DNA of 64,000 nt. Origin: Asaia sp. W19. GTDB lineage: Bacteria; Pseudomonadota; Alphaproteobacteria; Acetobacterales; Acetobacteraceae. The stretch is from positions 13 to 64,012 of the forward strand of contig NZ_PNQZ01000001.1 of NCBI RefSeq assembly GCF_003994335.1. The letters run 5' to 3'. A program made the translations under genes and the position numbers. The notes under the pieces were generated by a model that was given only the letters and a program-made list of their open reading frames with translations, was not told the origin of the DNA and made no database searches. Each line of letters opens with the position of its first letter. The stretch's first letter is position 1. Below, piece by piece: positions 27,127-35,338 of the stretch.

Positions 27127-27414
27127 GCTTCGTTTCCACAGCAAAACGGGCGAGATGTCACCCCCCCTGTAGCCTGCGCCCAGTCGCGTCAGCCTTGAGC
27201 CGTCCCCTTATCGAGATCGCAGGAACATGAGCCATCGAGAGAATGCATGGCAGTCGCGATATGGTTTCGAGCGCCCCCCTTTTCAGGAGGGGGAACATAG
27301 GGCAGCCTGACAAGGTCTGTCTCTCATGCCACGGAGACGGAACAACCGGACATTGTGGCCCGGCTGACACCCAAGAAGGACAAGAACGCTCCCATGGTTT
27401 CGAGGACAACGCGC

Positions 27415-28041
27415 ATGACCCGTCGTTTGCTGCGCCCCGCATTGACTGCCCTTCTTCTGACGGCGCCAGCATTCACCCTTTCCGCCCACCCGGCCTCAGC
27501 CCAGGCGGTAATCACCGGCAATCAGAGCATGACGGCGACCGTAGAAAGCGTCGATCCCGAAGCCCGCTCGGTTCTGCTCCGCGACAAGAAGGGCAGCCTG
27601 CTCACGATTACCATCCCCAAAGGCGCGAAGGATCTGCCGCATCTCGACGCCGGCGATCGTATCTCGATGCGATTCTTCCAGACCATGGCCGCCGATATCG
27701 CCAAGCCCGACTCCCCCCTGCCCGAGTCGACCGTCTCCTCGGCCAAAGGCTATGCGAAGCGCCACCCCCATGGCACGCTGATCTCGTTCCAGCGCCAGCG
27801 GGTCCGCGTCATCGCCGTCGATGCCGCCGCTCACAAGGTGACGTTCGTGGACCATTCGGACATCACGCGCACCGTGACGATCACGCAAAAAGCCCTGTTC
27901 CCCCTGCTCAGCACACTGAAAATGGGTGACGAGGTCGATGTAACCACGATGGATGCCGTCTCGTTCTCAGTTCTGAACCGTACCGTCAATGGTGCCGTAT
28001 CGGTAACAGAAGACCAGGGCACGCAACCCGCGAGTCACTGA
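27415..28041 (+). CDS. Secreted protein of unknown function
   Basis: A 208-residue protein starting at ATG 27415 (GAGGA 8 bases upstream); ATG 27394 is an alternative. The signal peptide is RRLLRPALTALLLTAPAFTLSAHPASAQA. The mature part has two similar beta units: MTATVESVDPEARSVLLRDKKGSLLTITIPKGAKDL and QRVRVIAVDAAAHKVTFVDHSDITRTVTI, each ending in a helix and a GDEV/GDRI turn. This resembles the repeated small beta-barrel units of periplasmic DUF5666-like proteins, but I would not assign a name. It is divergent from the TonB receptor gene and followed by repeat copy B. Confidence 0.7.
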   Translation: MTRRLLRPALTALLLTAPAFTLSAHPASAQAVITGNQSMTATVESVDPEARSVLLRDKKGSLLTITIPKGAKDLPHLDAGDRISMRFFQTMAADIAKPDSPLPESTVSSAKGYAKRHPHGTLISFQRQRVRVIAVDAAAHKVTFVDHSDITRTVTITQKALFPLLSTLKMGDEVDVTTMDAVSFSVLNRTVNGAVSVTEDQGTQPASH

Positions 28042-28050
28042 GAGCAGAAC

Positions 28051-28278
28051 GCAGGGCTCTGCCCTGCCCCTATGGGGCTCCGATCCCCGGTTCCTCCAAA
28101 CAGGTGTCCAGAGGACGACGGTCCTCTGGCGGGGTGCGGGGCAGAGCCCCGCGCATGGCCGTTCTTACAGGGCGCTGCCCTGCACCCGCGAAGGGACAGG
28201 CCCCTTCGATCCCCGCTTACCTCAATCAGGTTCTCAAGGGACGACTGTCCTCTGGCGAGGTACGGGGCAAAGCCCCGC
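28051..28278 (+). repeat. Multi-hairpin dispersed repeat, copy B (two units in tandem)
   Basis: Two head-to-tail units lie between convergent genes. Unit 1 has GCAGGGCTCTGCCCTGC, the 22-bp palindrome at 28109-28130 (CCAGAGGAC...GTCCTCTGG) and GCGGGGCAGAGCCCCGC. Unit 2 starts at 28168 with CAGGGCGCTGCCCTG, then GAAGGGACAGGCCCCTTC, a degenerate AAGGGACGACTGTCCTCTGG and CGGGGCAAAGCCCCG. Bases 28168-28213 are identical over 46 bp to 54871-54916 in copy D. Confidence 0.92.
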
Positions 28279-28289
28279 AAACCTGCCTG

Positions 28290-28460
28290 CTATTTTGTCT
28301 TGGCAGCGGGCTGCCAGAGCGTATCCGGCGGAGGGAGATGAGGCGAGTTGTCGATCACCCCGTATCCATCGGCCGCATACCCATGATGAGCCACCTTGCG
28401 AGGGCCACACCCGGTCAGCGCAACACTCAGCGCGAGAGCGGCGAGAACCGCGAATTTCAT
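28290..28460 (-). CDS. Small lipoprotein (56 residues)
   Basis: A short gene whose ATG 28460 overlaps the mrp stop by 4 bases (ATGA). The product begins MKFAVLAALALSVALTGC, a signal peptide with lipobox LTGC and lipidated Cys18. The mature peptide is only 39 residues, with HHGYAADGYGVIDNSPHLPPPD and a basic end. The lipobox, coupling and absence of a stop support a real gene. It belongs to the class of small entericidin-like or LPS-assembly-type lipoproteins seen in acetic acid bacteria, but I cannot assign a role. Repeat copy B begins right after its stop. Confidence 0.75.
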   Translation of the reverse strand: MKFAVLAALALSVALTGCGPRKVAHHGYAADGYGVIDNSPHLPPPDTLWQPAAKTK

Positions 28461-29602
28461 GCTCCCGGCTCCAGACGCAGACTATCCGCCACGGCGCGGG
28501 CAAGACGGGTATAGGCCTGCGCGGCTTCGCTCTCCGGGGCGGACAGAATGATGGGCGTCCCGGCATCGGCACTCATGCGAATATCGGCCAGAAGCGGAAT
28601 TTCACCCAGGAAGGGCACATTGGCCTTTTCGGCCTCGGCGCGCGCGCCACCGTGACCGAAAAGTTCGGTTCGGTGGTTACAGTTGGGGCAGCAGAAATAG
28701 GACATGTTCTCGACCACGCCCAGAAGCGGCACGTTCATGCGTTCGAACATGGTGAGACCACGTCGTGCATCCAGCAGAGCAATGTCCTGAGGGGTGGAGA
28801 CGATCACCGCGCCGCGCAGGCTGAGTTTCTGGGCGATAGTCAACTGGGCGTCCCCCGTGCCCGGGGGCATGTCGATCACGAGCACATCCAAAGCGGGCCA
28901 GGCCACATCGGCCAGAAACTGGCCGATCGCGCCCATCACCATGGGGCCACGCCAGATCATGGCCTGCTGCTCATCCACGAGAAAGCCAATGGACATGGCA
29001 TGCATGCCCCAGGCCTCTACGGGGATGATCTTGCCGTTCTCGAGCGCGGGTTTGGCGGAATGGCCGAGCATGCGCGGGAGGGAAGGACCATAGATATCGG
29101 CATCGAGCATGCCGGTGCGCAGGCCGAGCTTGGCCAAACCGGCCGCGAGATTCACGGCCGTGGTCGACTTCCCCACACCGCCCTTGCCCGAGGCCACGGC
29201 GATGATGGCGCGCACCTGAGGAAGCGCCTTGCCATCGGGGCGTGTCGGCTGTGGATGGCCGGGGCTGTTGGCGGGCTGCTCCAGATGGAAGGGGCGATGG
29301 CCCTGGGGCTGGGGTGCAGCCCTGCCGGGAGCGCGATGGGCTGTAAGGATGATCGTCGCGCGTGAAATGCCTGGCAGGCTGGCAAGCGCGGCCTCGGCGC
29401 GGAGGCGAAGCGGCTCGATGCGTGCCGCGTCCTCGCGGGAGGTCGCAAGGGACACATGAGCGTGACCATCACGCACGGCAACACCCTCAAGCGAAGCAAA
29501 GCTCAGGACGTTCGAGGTGCCTGCCTCGTCCTTGACCAGCCGCAGGGTCTCGAGAATCCTGCGCTGGTCTTCTTCATTGGCGGGTTTTTCAAAATCGGTC
29601 AT
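28457..29602 (-). CDS. mrp: Mrp/ApbC family iron-sulfur cluster carrier ATPase
   Basis: A 381-residue protein. The N-terminal DUF59/MIP18-like domain (about residues 8-90) is joined by a Pro/Gln-rich linker to a P-loop ATPase with IAVASGKGGVGKSTTAVNLA, Walker A' DADIYGPSLPRMLG and VLVIDMPPGTGDAQLT. The CxxC cluster-binding motif is in YFCCPNCNHRTE. Mrp proteins transfer 4Fe-4S clusters to apo-targets. The start ATG 29602 follows AGAGGA by about 6 bases; the open frame upstream is not conserved. A tiny lipoprotein gene is coupled downstream; opgC is divergent. Confidence 0.93.
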   Translation of the reverse strand: MTDFEKPANEEDQRRILETLRLVKDEAGTSNVLSFASLEGVAVRDGHAHVSLATSREDAARIEPLRLRAEAALASLPGISRATIILTAHRAPGRAAPQPQGHRPFHLEQPANSPGHPQPTRPDGKALPQVRAIIAVASGKGGVGKSTTAVNLAAGLAKLGLRTGMLDADIYGPSLPRMLGHSAKPALENGKIIPVEAWGMHAMSIGFLVDEQQAMIWRGPMVMGAIGQFLADVAWPALDVLVIDMPPGTGDAQLTIAQKLSLRGAVIVSTPQDIALLDARRGLTMFERMNVPLLGVVENMSYFCCPNCNHRTELFGHGGARAEAEKANVPFLGEIPLLADIRMSADAGTPIILSAPESEAAQAYTRLARAVADSLRLEPGA

Positions 29603-29744
29603 GGTTGTCCTCTGGCGGCGGAGCCGGTCCTGGTTTCTGTCGTTTAACATGGCGGGAAGTGGATCGCGCAAGCGTCTGCGCGTATGAGCAGGGCGATGCC
29701 GGGGCGCTGAACCCGGCCCATCTGGGCAGGAAAGCAGGACAGGA

Positions 29745-30944
29745 ATGAGCGAGGCCGGAACCGACGCCGCCCCCAAACGCAAGAAACGCGACCATCGTAT
29801 CGACGCCCTGCGCGGAATTGCGCTGTTGATGATGCTGGCCGATCATGCTCCGCAGGATGTGCTCAACCGCTTCACCCTGCGCAATTTCGGCTTCGCCGAT
29901 GCAGCAGAAATCTTCGTGCTGCTCGCCGGTTATGCCTCCTGGCTGGCCTATGGACGGCTCATTCTGCGCGGACCCCCTACTGGGGGCTGGGCCATGGGAG
30001 TGGAGCGTATCGTCCGACGATGCTGGCGCCTCTATCTGTTCCAGATGGTCATGCTGCTGGTATCGGTCCTGACCATTCGCCAATGGCGCCATTACTCGCC
30101 GGTGCCGGTCGATTTTCTCGAGCCGGAACTGGCCCATGGCCATGAGTGGATCTGGCGCGTCCTGAGCCTTCAGGCATTACCCAACAACCTCAATATCCTG
30201 CCGCTCTATATCGTCCTGCTTCTCGCTTTTCCCGTTCTGGTCTTTTTATGGAAGCTGTCGCCCTGGCTGCTGGCGGGGGCCAGCCTTGCGCTCTGGGGAC
30301 TGGTCAACAGCGATCCCACGCTGAACCTGCCCAACTGGCTCGATCCGGATGGCTGGTACTTCAACCCGTTCGCCTGGCAGTTCATCTTCACCCTCGGCAT
30401 GCTCGCCGCCATCATGGCAGGCAAACGCGAGGGCAATCTGCCGGGACCGCTCTGGGCGCGTGTCGTCGCCGGGGCGTATCTGGTTTTTGGTGCCTTGCAG
30501 TGCTTTCCCTATGAAAGCTGGGATTTGCCCAGTCTGCGGCCTCTGGGGGACATGCCCCCGGCAGACAAATCCGATCTGGCCATCTGGCGCTGGACCGATG
30601 CTCTGGCAATTCTGCTTCTGGTCCAGTCTTCGGTCACTGCCACACGGCTTTCCGAGACGCGGGTCGGGCAGGCGCTTGCCCTGCTCGGACGCCACTCGCT
30701 CGAGGTGTTCAGCTTCGGCACGATCCTCGACCTGTTCGCCCGTCTGGTCATGAACAGTTTCGGCGATGGCTGGATCATCCAGATCCTGGTCAATGTCCTG
30801 GGCTTTGCCGGGGTATATGGCGTGGCCGTGTGGCTCGACCGCCATCGCCGTCAAGCCGCGCTGATGGCAGGCGAGACGCGCAAGGAAGCCCGCGAAGAAG
30901 CAAAGAAAGATCGTAGCGCGGAGATAGGTGACGCAAACCCCTGA
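29745..30944 (+). CDS. opgC: OpgC domain-containing membrane acyltransferase
   Basis: A 399-residue protein with about ten transmembrane segments. It begins with the DHRIDALRGIALLMMLADHA motif of the OpgC/acyltransferase-3 group (residues 11-30) and has a charged tail (KEAREEAKKDRSAE). OpgC adds succinyl groups to osmoregulated periplasmic glucans in Rhodobacter, and opgG/opgH lie 4.4 kb downstream on the same strand, which supports the role by inference. The substrate is unproven, since OpgC-domain proteins vary. An AGGACAGGA site directly precedes the ATG. The product may be cotranscribed with degP (19-base gap). Confidence 0.8.
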   Translation: MSEAGTDAAPKRKKRDHRIDALRGIALLMMLADHAPQDVLNRFTLRNFGFADAAEIFVLLAGYASWLAYGRLILRGPPTGGWAMGVERIVRRCWRLYLFQMVMLLVSVLTIRQWRHYSPVPVDFLEPELAHGHEWIWRVLSLQALPNNLNILPLYIVLLLAFPVLVFLWKLSPWLLAGASLALWGLVNSDPTLNLPNWLDPDGWYFNPFAWQFIFTLGMLAAIMAGKREGNLPGPLWARVVAGAYLVFGALQCFPYESWDLPSLRPLGDMPPADKSDLAIWRWTDALAILLLVQSSVTATRLSETRVGQALALLGRHSLEVFSFGTILDLFARLVMNSFGDGWIIQILVNVLGFAGVYGVAVWLDRHRRQAALMAGETRKEAREEAKKDRSAEIGDANP

Positions 30945-30963
30945 TTTGCGTTAGCGTAAGCAC

Positions 30964-32514
30964 ATGAAACATCGCCTCGTTCTCGCCGCCCTGATGGGCG
31001 GCTGGGTATCCGCCACCGCCTCCGCTTTTGCCCAGCCTGCCCCGACGGCACCGGGCCCCGCCCCGGCTGTGCCGGCCACTGGGGTTGTGACGAGCGCGCG
31101 CAGCGTCCATGCCGCACCGGACTCACTGGCGGATCTTGCTGCCAGCCTGCTGCCAGCCGTGGTGAACATCTCGATCTCTGCCACGCTGAAGCCAGGTGAG
31201 GACGAGGATGATGATGACGGCCCGGATGCAAGCCCCGATGACGGACCGCAAGTGCCGCAATTCCCCCCCGGCTCGCCCATGGAAAAGTTCTTCCATGACT
31301 ACATGAATCGCCAGCCCTCTTCCTCGGAGCCCCCGCGCAAGATGCAGGCTCTGGGTTCGGGATTCATCATCTCACCCGACGGGTACATCGTCACGAACAA
31401 CCACGTCATCAAGGATGCCGACAAGGTGTCGGTCACGCTGCAGGATGGCACGGTGCTGCCCGCAAAGATTGTAGGGCGTGACAGCCGGACCGATCTGGCC
31501 GTCATCAAGATCGAAAGCAAATCGGCCTTCCCGACAGTACCGTTCGGCGACAGCGACAAGGCGCGCGTGGGCGATCGCGTACTGGCCATCGGCAATCCGT
31601 TCGGCCTGTCGGGCACGGTCACGAGCGGTATTGTTTCGTCGCGCGGCCGCGATATCAATCACGGCCTGTATGACGACTATATCCAGACCGATGCCTCCAT
31701 CAATCGGGGCAATTCCGGCGGCCCGCTCTTCAATCTCGATGGACAGGTCATTGGCATCAACACCGCCATCTACAGTTCGAGTGGCGGCTCCATCGGCATT
31801 GGCTTCGCCATACCGGCCAATGATGCGCGCGGTGTGATCGATCAGTTGCGTCGCGACGGCCATGTGTCGCGGGGCTGGATTGGCGTGCGCGTCCAGAACG
31901 TGACCCATGAGATCGCCGACAGCATCGGGCTCAAGCCCGAAAAAGGCGCAATGATCGCCGGGATCGACCCCAAGGGCCCCGCCGCCAGCGCCAAGCTTCA
32001 GACGGGCGATGTCATCGTCGCGCTCGATGGCAAGCCGATTGATGGTCACGCACTTCCACGCCTGGTCGCCGAAATCACACCGGGCACGAAGACGGTGTTC
32101 GGGATCTGGCGCAAGGGCAAGACGCTCGATGTCACGCTGGTGGTCAAGCCCTCACCCGAGGCGCCGGACATGCCCCCGACCGATGCCAAGCCGAAAGGCC
32201 CCAGCAAGCTGGCCCTGGCCGATCTGGGGGTGACCTTCTCGGCCATTGATGACGACACGCGCAGCAAATACAGTCTTTCTGACTCGCAGCGTGGCGTGGT
32301 GGTGACCGATGTGACCCGTGACGGCCCGGCCGATACGCGTGGGCTGCAGCCTGGCGATGTCGTGACTGAGGTTCAGCAGGTGGGCGTCAATTCCCCCGAT
32401 GCACTGTCCAAGGAGCTGGCGCGCGCCCGTCAGCAGAAGAAACATACCGTTCTCCTGCTCGTTCAGGGTCAAGACGGGCTGCGCTGGGTGCCGCTGCCAC
32501 TATCAGGGGAGTAA
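30964..32514 (+). CDS. degP: Do/DegP-like periplasmic serine endoprotease
   Basis: A 516-residue HtrA protein with a signal peptide (MKHRLVLAALMGGWVSATAS). The chymotrypsin-like domain has the triad His in IVTNNHVIKDAD (about residue 144), Asp in RTDLAVIKI (about 175) and Ser in NRGNSGGPLFNLDG (about 250). Two PDZ domains follow (GWIGVRVQNVTHEIADSIGL and RGVVVTDVTRDGPADTRGLQPGDVV). It degrades or chaperones misfolded periplasmic proteins. An acidic insert (EDEDDDDGPDASPDDG) follows the signal region. FUSC follows after 3 bases. No heat-shock promoter was identified. Confidence 0.92.
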   Translation: MKHRLVLAALMGGWVSATASAFAQPAPTAPGPAPAVPATGVVTSARSVHAAPDSLADLAASLLPAVVNISISATLKPGEDEDDDDGPDASPDDGPQVPQFPPGSPMEKFFHDYMNRQPSSSEPPRKMQALGSGFIISPDGYIVTNNHVIKDADKVSVTLQDGTVLPAKIVGRDSRTDLAVIKIESKSAFPTVPFGDSDKARVGDRVLAIGNPFGLSGTVTSGIVSSRGRDINHGLYDDYIQTDASINRGNSGGPLFNLDGQVIGINTAIYSSSGGSIGIGFAIPANDARGVIDQLRRDGHVSRGWIGVRVQNVTHEIADSIGLKPEKGAMIAGIDPKGPAASAKLQTGDVIVALDGKPIDGHALPRLVAEITPGTKTVFGIWRKGKTLDVTLVVKPSPEAPDMPPTDAKPKGPSKLALADLGVTFSAIDDDTRSKYSLSDSQRGVVVTDVTRDGPADTRGLQPGDVVTEVQQVGVNSPDALSKELARARQQKKHTVLLLVQGQDGLRWVPLPLSGE

Positions 32515-32517
32515 GCC

Positions 32518-33573
32518 ATGCCGTTCGCCTCACTGTTTCGAGCGCGGGCCGATGGTGAGGCGCCCTGGCGGCAAATGGTCCGCACCCTCGTTGCCGTGGC
32601 CCTGTGCTGGATCATCGGTGAGGCAACGGGTCTCGATGAAACGATCTGGGCGCTCATCACGGCCCTGATCGTCACCCAGTCGAGCATCGATCAGACATTC
32701 GCAACAGCACGGGATCAGATCATCGGCACGCTTGTCGGTGCCGTGGTGGGGACGCTGGCCATTACCGCGCGTCTGGTACTTGGATTTTACTGGCCTATTT
32801 TCTGCATCGCGCTTCTGCCACTTGCCTATATGGCCGCCGTACGTCCCTCGCTCCGCTTTGCCGGGGTGACGCTGATGATCGTCTATCTTTTGCCCTCGCA
32901 TGGCAGCAATCCGTACTGGCCCCTTACCGAGAGACTGACCGCCATTTTCCTGGGCGTGATCGTCTCTCTGGTCGTCTCCTTCGTGGTGCTGCATGCCAGC
33001 GCCAGACGCCGCGGTTTTCTCACTGCCGGACGCATGTTCCGTGAAATGGACGAGCTGCTCCAGGCGGCTCTGGGGCGGCAGGAAATGTGGAGCGAGCTCG
33101 AAGCGCGCAATGATCATTGCGCGCGCAATCTGCTCGTGATCAATGAATGCGTGGCGGAAGCCTATCGGGAAAACTGGGGCCTTCTCGAAAAGCGCCACCC
33201 GATCCTTACCGTGCTGCCCGCCCTGATGCGCCGCATGCTGAGCGACACCATGCTCGTGGCGCGCGCCATCAATGCGGGCAAGGACCGGGGTGGGTTCTCG
33301 GGTGTGTCGGGTCTGCATACAGGGCTGAGCCATGCCTATCGCTCACTGGCGCGACGCTGCGAAATTCATGCCGCAGGCAAGGCGCATGACAAGCCCTATC
33401 GCCCGGGCCGCGAGGACGTGCTGAGCGCCCTGCCCACTCTGGGACAGGACGCGCTGCCTGAAATGCACTTTGTCATCGCGCTTCTGAGGCAGGATTTGCG
33501 CCGCGCTACGGATGTCCTGATGAGCACACCCGAGAGCCGCGCCAAGGATCTGCGTGATATGATCGGGAAATAG
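32518..33573 (+). CDS. FUSC family transporter (aromatic acid exporter-like)
   Basis: A 351-residue protein. Residues 15-160 form about six transmembrane segments (TLVAVALCWIIGEATGLDETIWALITALIVTQSS, GTLVGAVVGTLAITARLVLGFYWPIFCIALLPLAYMAA) in the FUSC/ArAE pattern. A helical cytosolic half (about 165-350) follows. Family members export aromatic acids or other toxic organic acids, sometimes with MFP partners, none of which is adjacent here. AGGGGAG precedes the ATG by 6 bases, overlapping the degP 3' end, so the two are probably one operon. Confidence 0.8.
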   Translation: MPFASLFRARADGEAPWRQMVRTLVAVALCWIIGEATGLDETIWALITALIVTQSSIDQTFATARDQIIGTLVGAVVGTLAITARLVLGFYWPIFCIALLPLAYMAAVRPSLRFAGVTLMIVYLLPSHGSNPYWPLTERLTAIFLGVIVSLVVSFVVLHASARRRGFLTAGRMFREMDELLQAALGRQEMWSELEARNDHCARNLLVINECVAEAYRENWGLLEKRHPILTVLPALMRRMLSDTMLVARAINAGKDRGGFSGVSGLHTGLSHAYRSLARRCEIHAAGKAHDKPYRPGREDVLSALPTLGQDALPEMHFVIALLRQDLRRATDVLMSTPESRAKDLRDMIGK

Positions 33574-33739
33574 CGACAACACGCGCCAAGGATGAACTTG
33601 TGATCGTTCCGGCACGTTGCACCGCATGAAATACGCCTATGATGGGCGCGTGGTGGTTTTTGACGCGGGGCATCCAATCTGGTTTTTCTGTCCTGCCAGC
33701 CAACGGCGCCTAGTACGTTAAGAAGAGGGATTTAAGCTT

Positions 33740-35203
33740 ATGATCACCCGTGAGACCCTGCAGCACCTGCCAGAAGGCGTGGCCGCTCCGTCTTATGATC
33801 TCAAGGATATCAAGCCTGGAATCCTGCATTTCGGCGTGGGCAATTTTTTCCGCGCCCATGAAGCCTATTACATCAACAAGGTTCTCGGTCTGGTCGGCCA
33901 GCATCACTGGGGCATCGTCGGCGTTGGCCTGACCTCGGGTGAGCGCTCGAAGCAGAAAGCGGACGACTTCAAGCGTCAGGACTGCCTTTTCTCCCTGACC
34001 GAAACAGCCCCTTCAGGCGAGAGCAAGCGCAGCGTGATCGGAGCTCTGCGCGACTATCTGCTGGCGCCGGAGAAGCCCGAAGCCGTGCTGAACTATCTGT
34101 CCGACCCGGCCATCAAGATTGTCTCGATGACGATCACCGAGGGCGGCTATAATATCGACGAGCATTCCGGCGAATTCGACGTCGAAAACGATGCTGTCCA
34201 GCGCGATCTGGCCAACCCGGAATCTCCCAGCACCATCTTCGGCTACGTGGTGGAAGGGCTGCGCCGTCGCCGCGATGCCGGCAATCGCGCGTTCACCATC
34301 ATGTCCTGCGACAATCTGCGCCATAACGGAAACGTCGCGCGCAAGGCTTTCCTCGGCTACGCGCATGCGCGTGATCCCGAGCTTGCAAGCTGGATCGAGG
34401 CCAATGCGACCTTCCCGAATGCCATGGTTGATCGCATCACCCCGACCGTCTCTTCCGCCATTGCGGAACGCCTGAACCGCGAGAGCGGGCTGGACGATCT
34501 GCTGCCGCTCGTCGCCGAGGATTTCACCCAGTGGGTGGTTGAGGACGAGTTCGCCGATGGTCGCCCCGCTCTGGAAAAAGTGGGCGTTCAGATGGTCGAG
34601 GATGTGACCGATTACGAGTTCATGAAGATCCGCATGCTCAATGCATCGCATATCTTCCTGGCCTTCTCGGGTCTGCTACTCGGCTATGATCATATCGATG
34701 AATCGATCAATGATCCCGAGCTGCGCAAGCTGGTGGAATCCTATCTCGATACCGACGTGATCCCGACGCTCAAGGCCGCTCCGGGTGAAGATCTCGAGAA
34801 GTACAAGGAGTCGGTGATTTCACGCTTCTCCAATCCGGCCATGGCAGATCAGAACCTGCGTATCGGCAGCGATGGCGCCTCCAAGGTGCAGGTCTTCTGG
34901 ACAGCCACGATCCAGAACCTGATCAAGGCAAAGCTGCCGCTCGATCGCGTCGCCTATGGTCTAGCAGCCTATCTTGAGATGCTGCGCGGCAAGAACGAGC
35001 AGGGCGGTACCTTCGACCCGATCGAGCCGACCTTCACTGACGAAACCTGGGCTCTGGCCAGAAACGAGGATTTTGCGGAGGCGCTTAAGCTTCCGGCCTT
35101 CGATGGCTGGCGCAAACTGAACCATGAGGCTCTTGACAAAAAAGTGAACGAACTTCGGGTAATCATCCGGGAAAAAGGGGTGAAAGCCGCCCTCCCCAAC
35201 TGA
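33740..35203 (+). CDS. Mannitol dehydrogenase family protein (polyol-specific long-chain dehydrogenase)
   Basis: A 487-residue NAD(P)-dependent enzyme. The N-terminal Rossmann part has ILHFGVGNFFRAHEAYYI (residues 30-47) and MTITEGGYN; the catalytic motif is KIRMLNASHIFLAFSGLLLGY (Lys-x4-Asn-x2-His, about residues 296-304). Such enzymes interconvert mannitol and fructose, or act as fructuronate, tagaturonate or arabitol dehydrogenases; the length (about 490) fits mannitol 2-dehydrogenase. In acetic acid bacteria a cytosolic NAD(P)H mannitol dehydrogenase of this type is well known. It is monocistronic, with AGAGGGA upstream; opgG follows after 135 bases. Confidence 0.88.
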   Translation: MITRETLQHLPEGVAAPSYDLKDIKPGILHFGVGNFFRAHEAYYINKVLGLVGQHHWGIVGVGLTSGERSKQKADDFKRQDCLFSLTETAPSGESKRSVIGALRDYLLAPEKPEAVLNYLSDPAIKIVSMTITEGGYNIDEHSGEFDVENDAVQRDLANPESPSTIFGYVVEGLRRRRDAGNRAFTIMSCDNLRHNGNVARKAFLGYAHARDPELASWIEANATFPNAMVDRITPTVSSAIAERLNRESGLDDLLPLVAEDFTQWVVEDEFADGRPALEKVGVQMVEDVTDYEFMKIRMLNASHIFLAFSGLLLGYDHIDESINDPELRKLVESYLDTDVIPTLKAAPGEDLEKYKESVISRFSNPAMADQNLRIGSDGASKVQVFWTATIQNLIKAKLPLDRVAYGLAAYLEMLRGKNEQGGTFDPIEPTFTDETWALARNEDFAEALKLPAFDGWRKLNHEALDKKVNELRVIIREKGVKAALPN

Positions 35204-35338
35204 AAAGGATGCGCGAAAGCCGCACTCATGACAGATTTCTAAGGCAGGCGAGTTTTCCTGTGTCCCAAAGTAACTTATGGGCGTTAGGAAAATCAGACAT
35301 CGCCCGGCATTTAGCCGGGTCTGCTGGAGATAGTCATA

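Noticed and set aside
27127-27414. Cobalamin or other riboswitch upstream of the TonB receptor
   Set aside because: I looked for B12-box-like and TPP-like signatures in the gap and found no convincing match.
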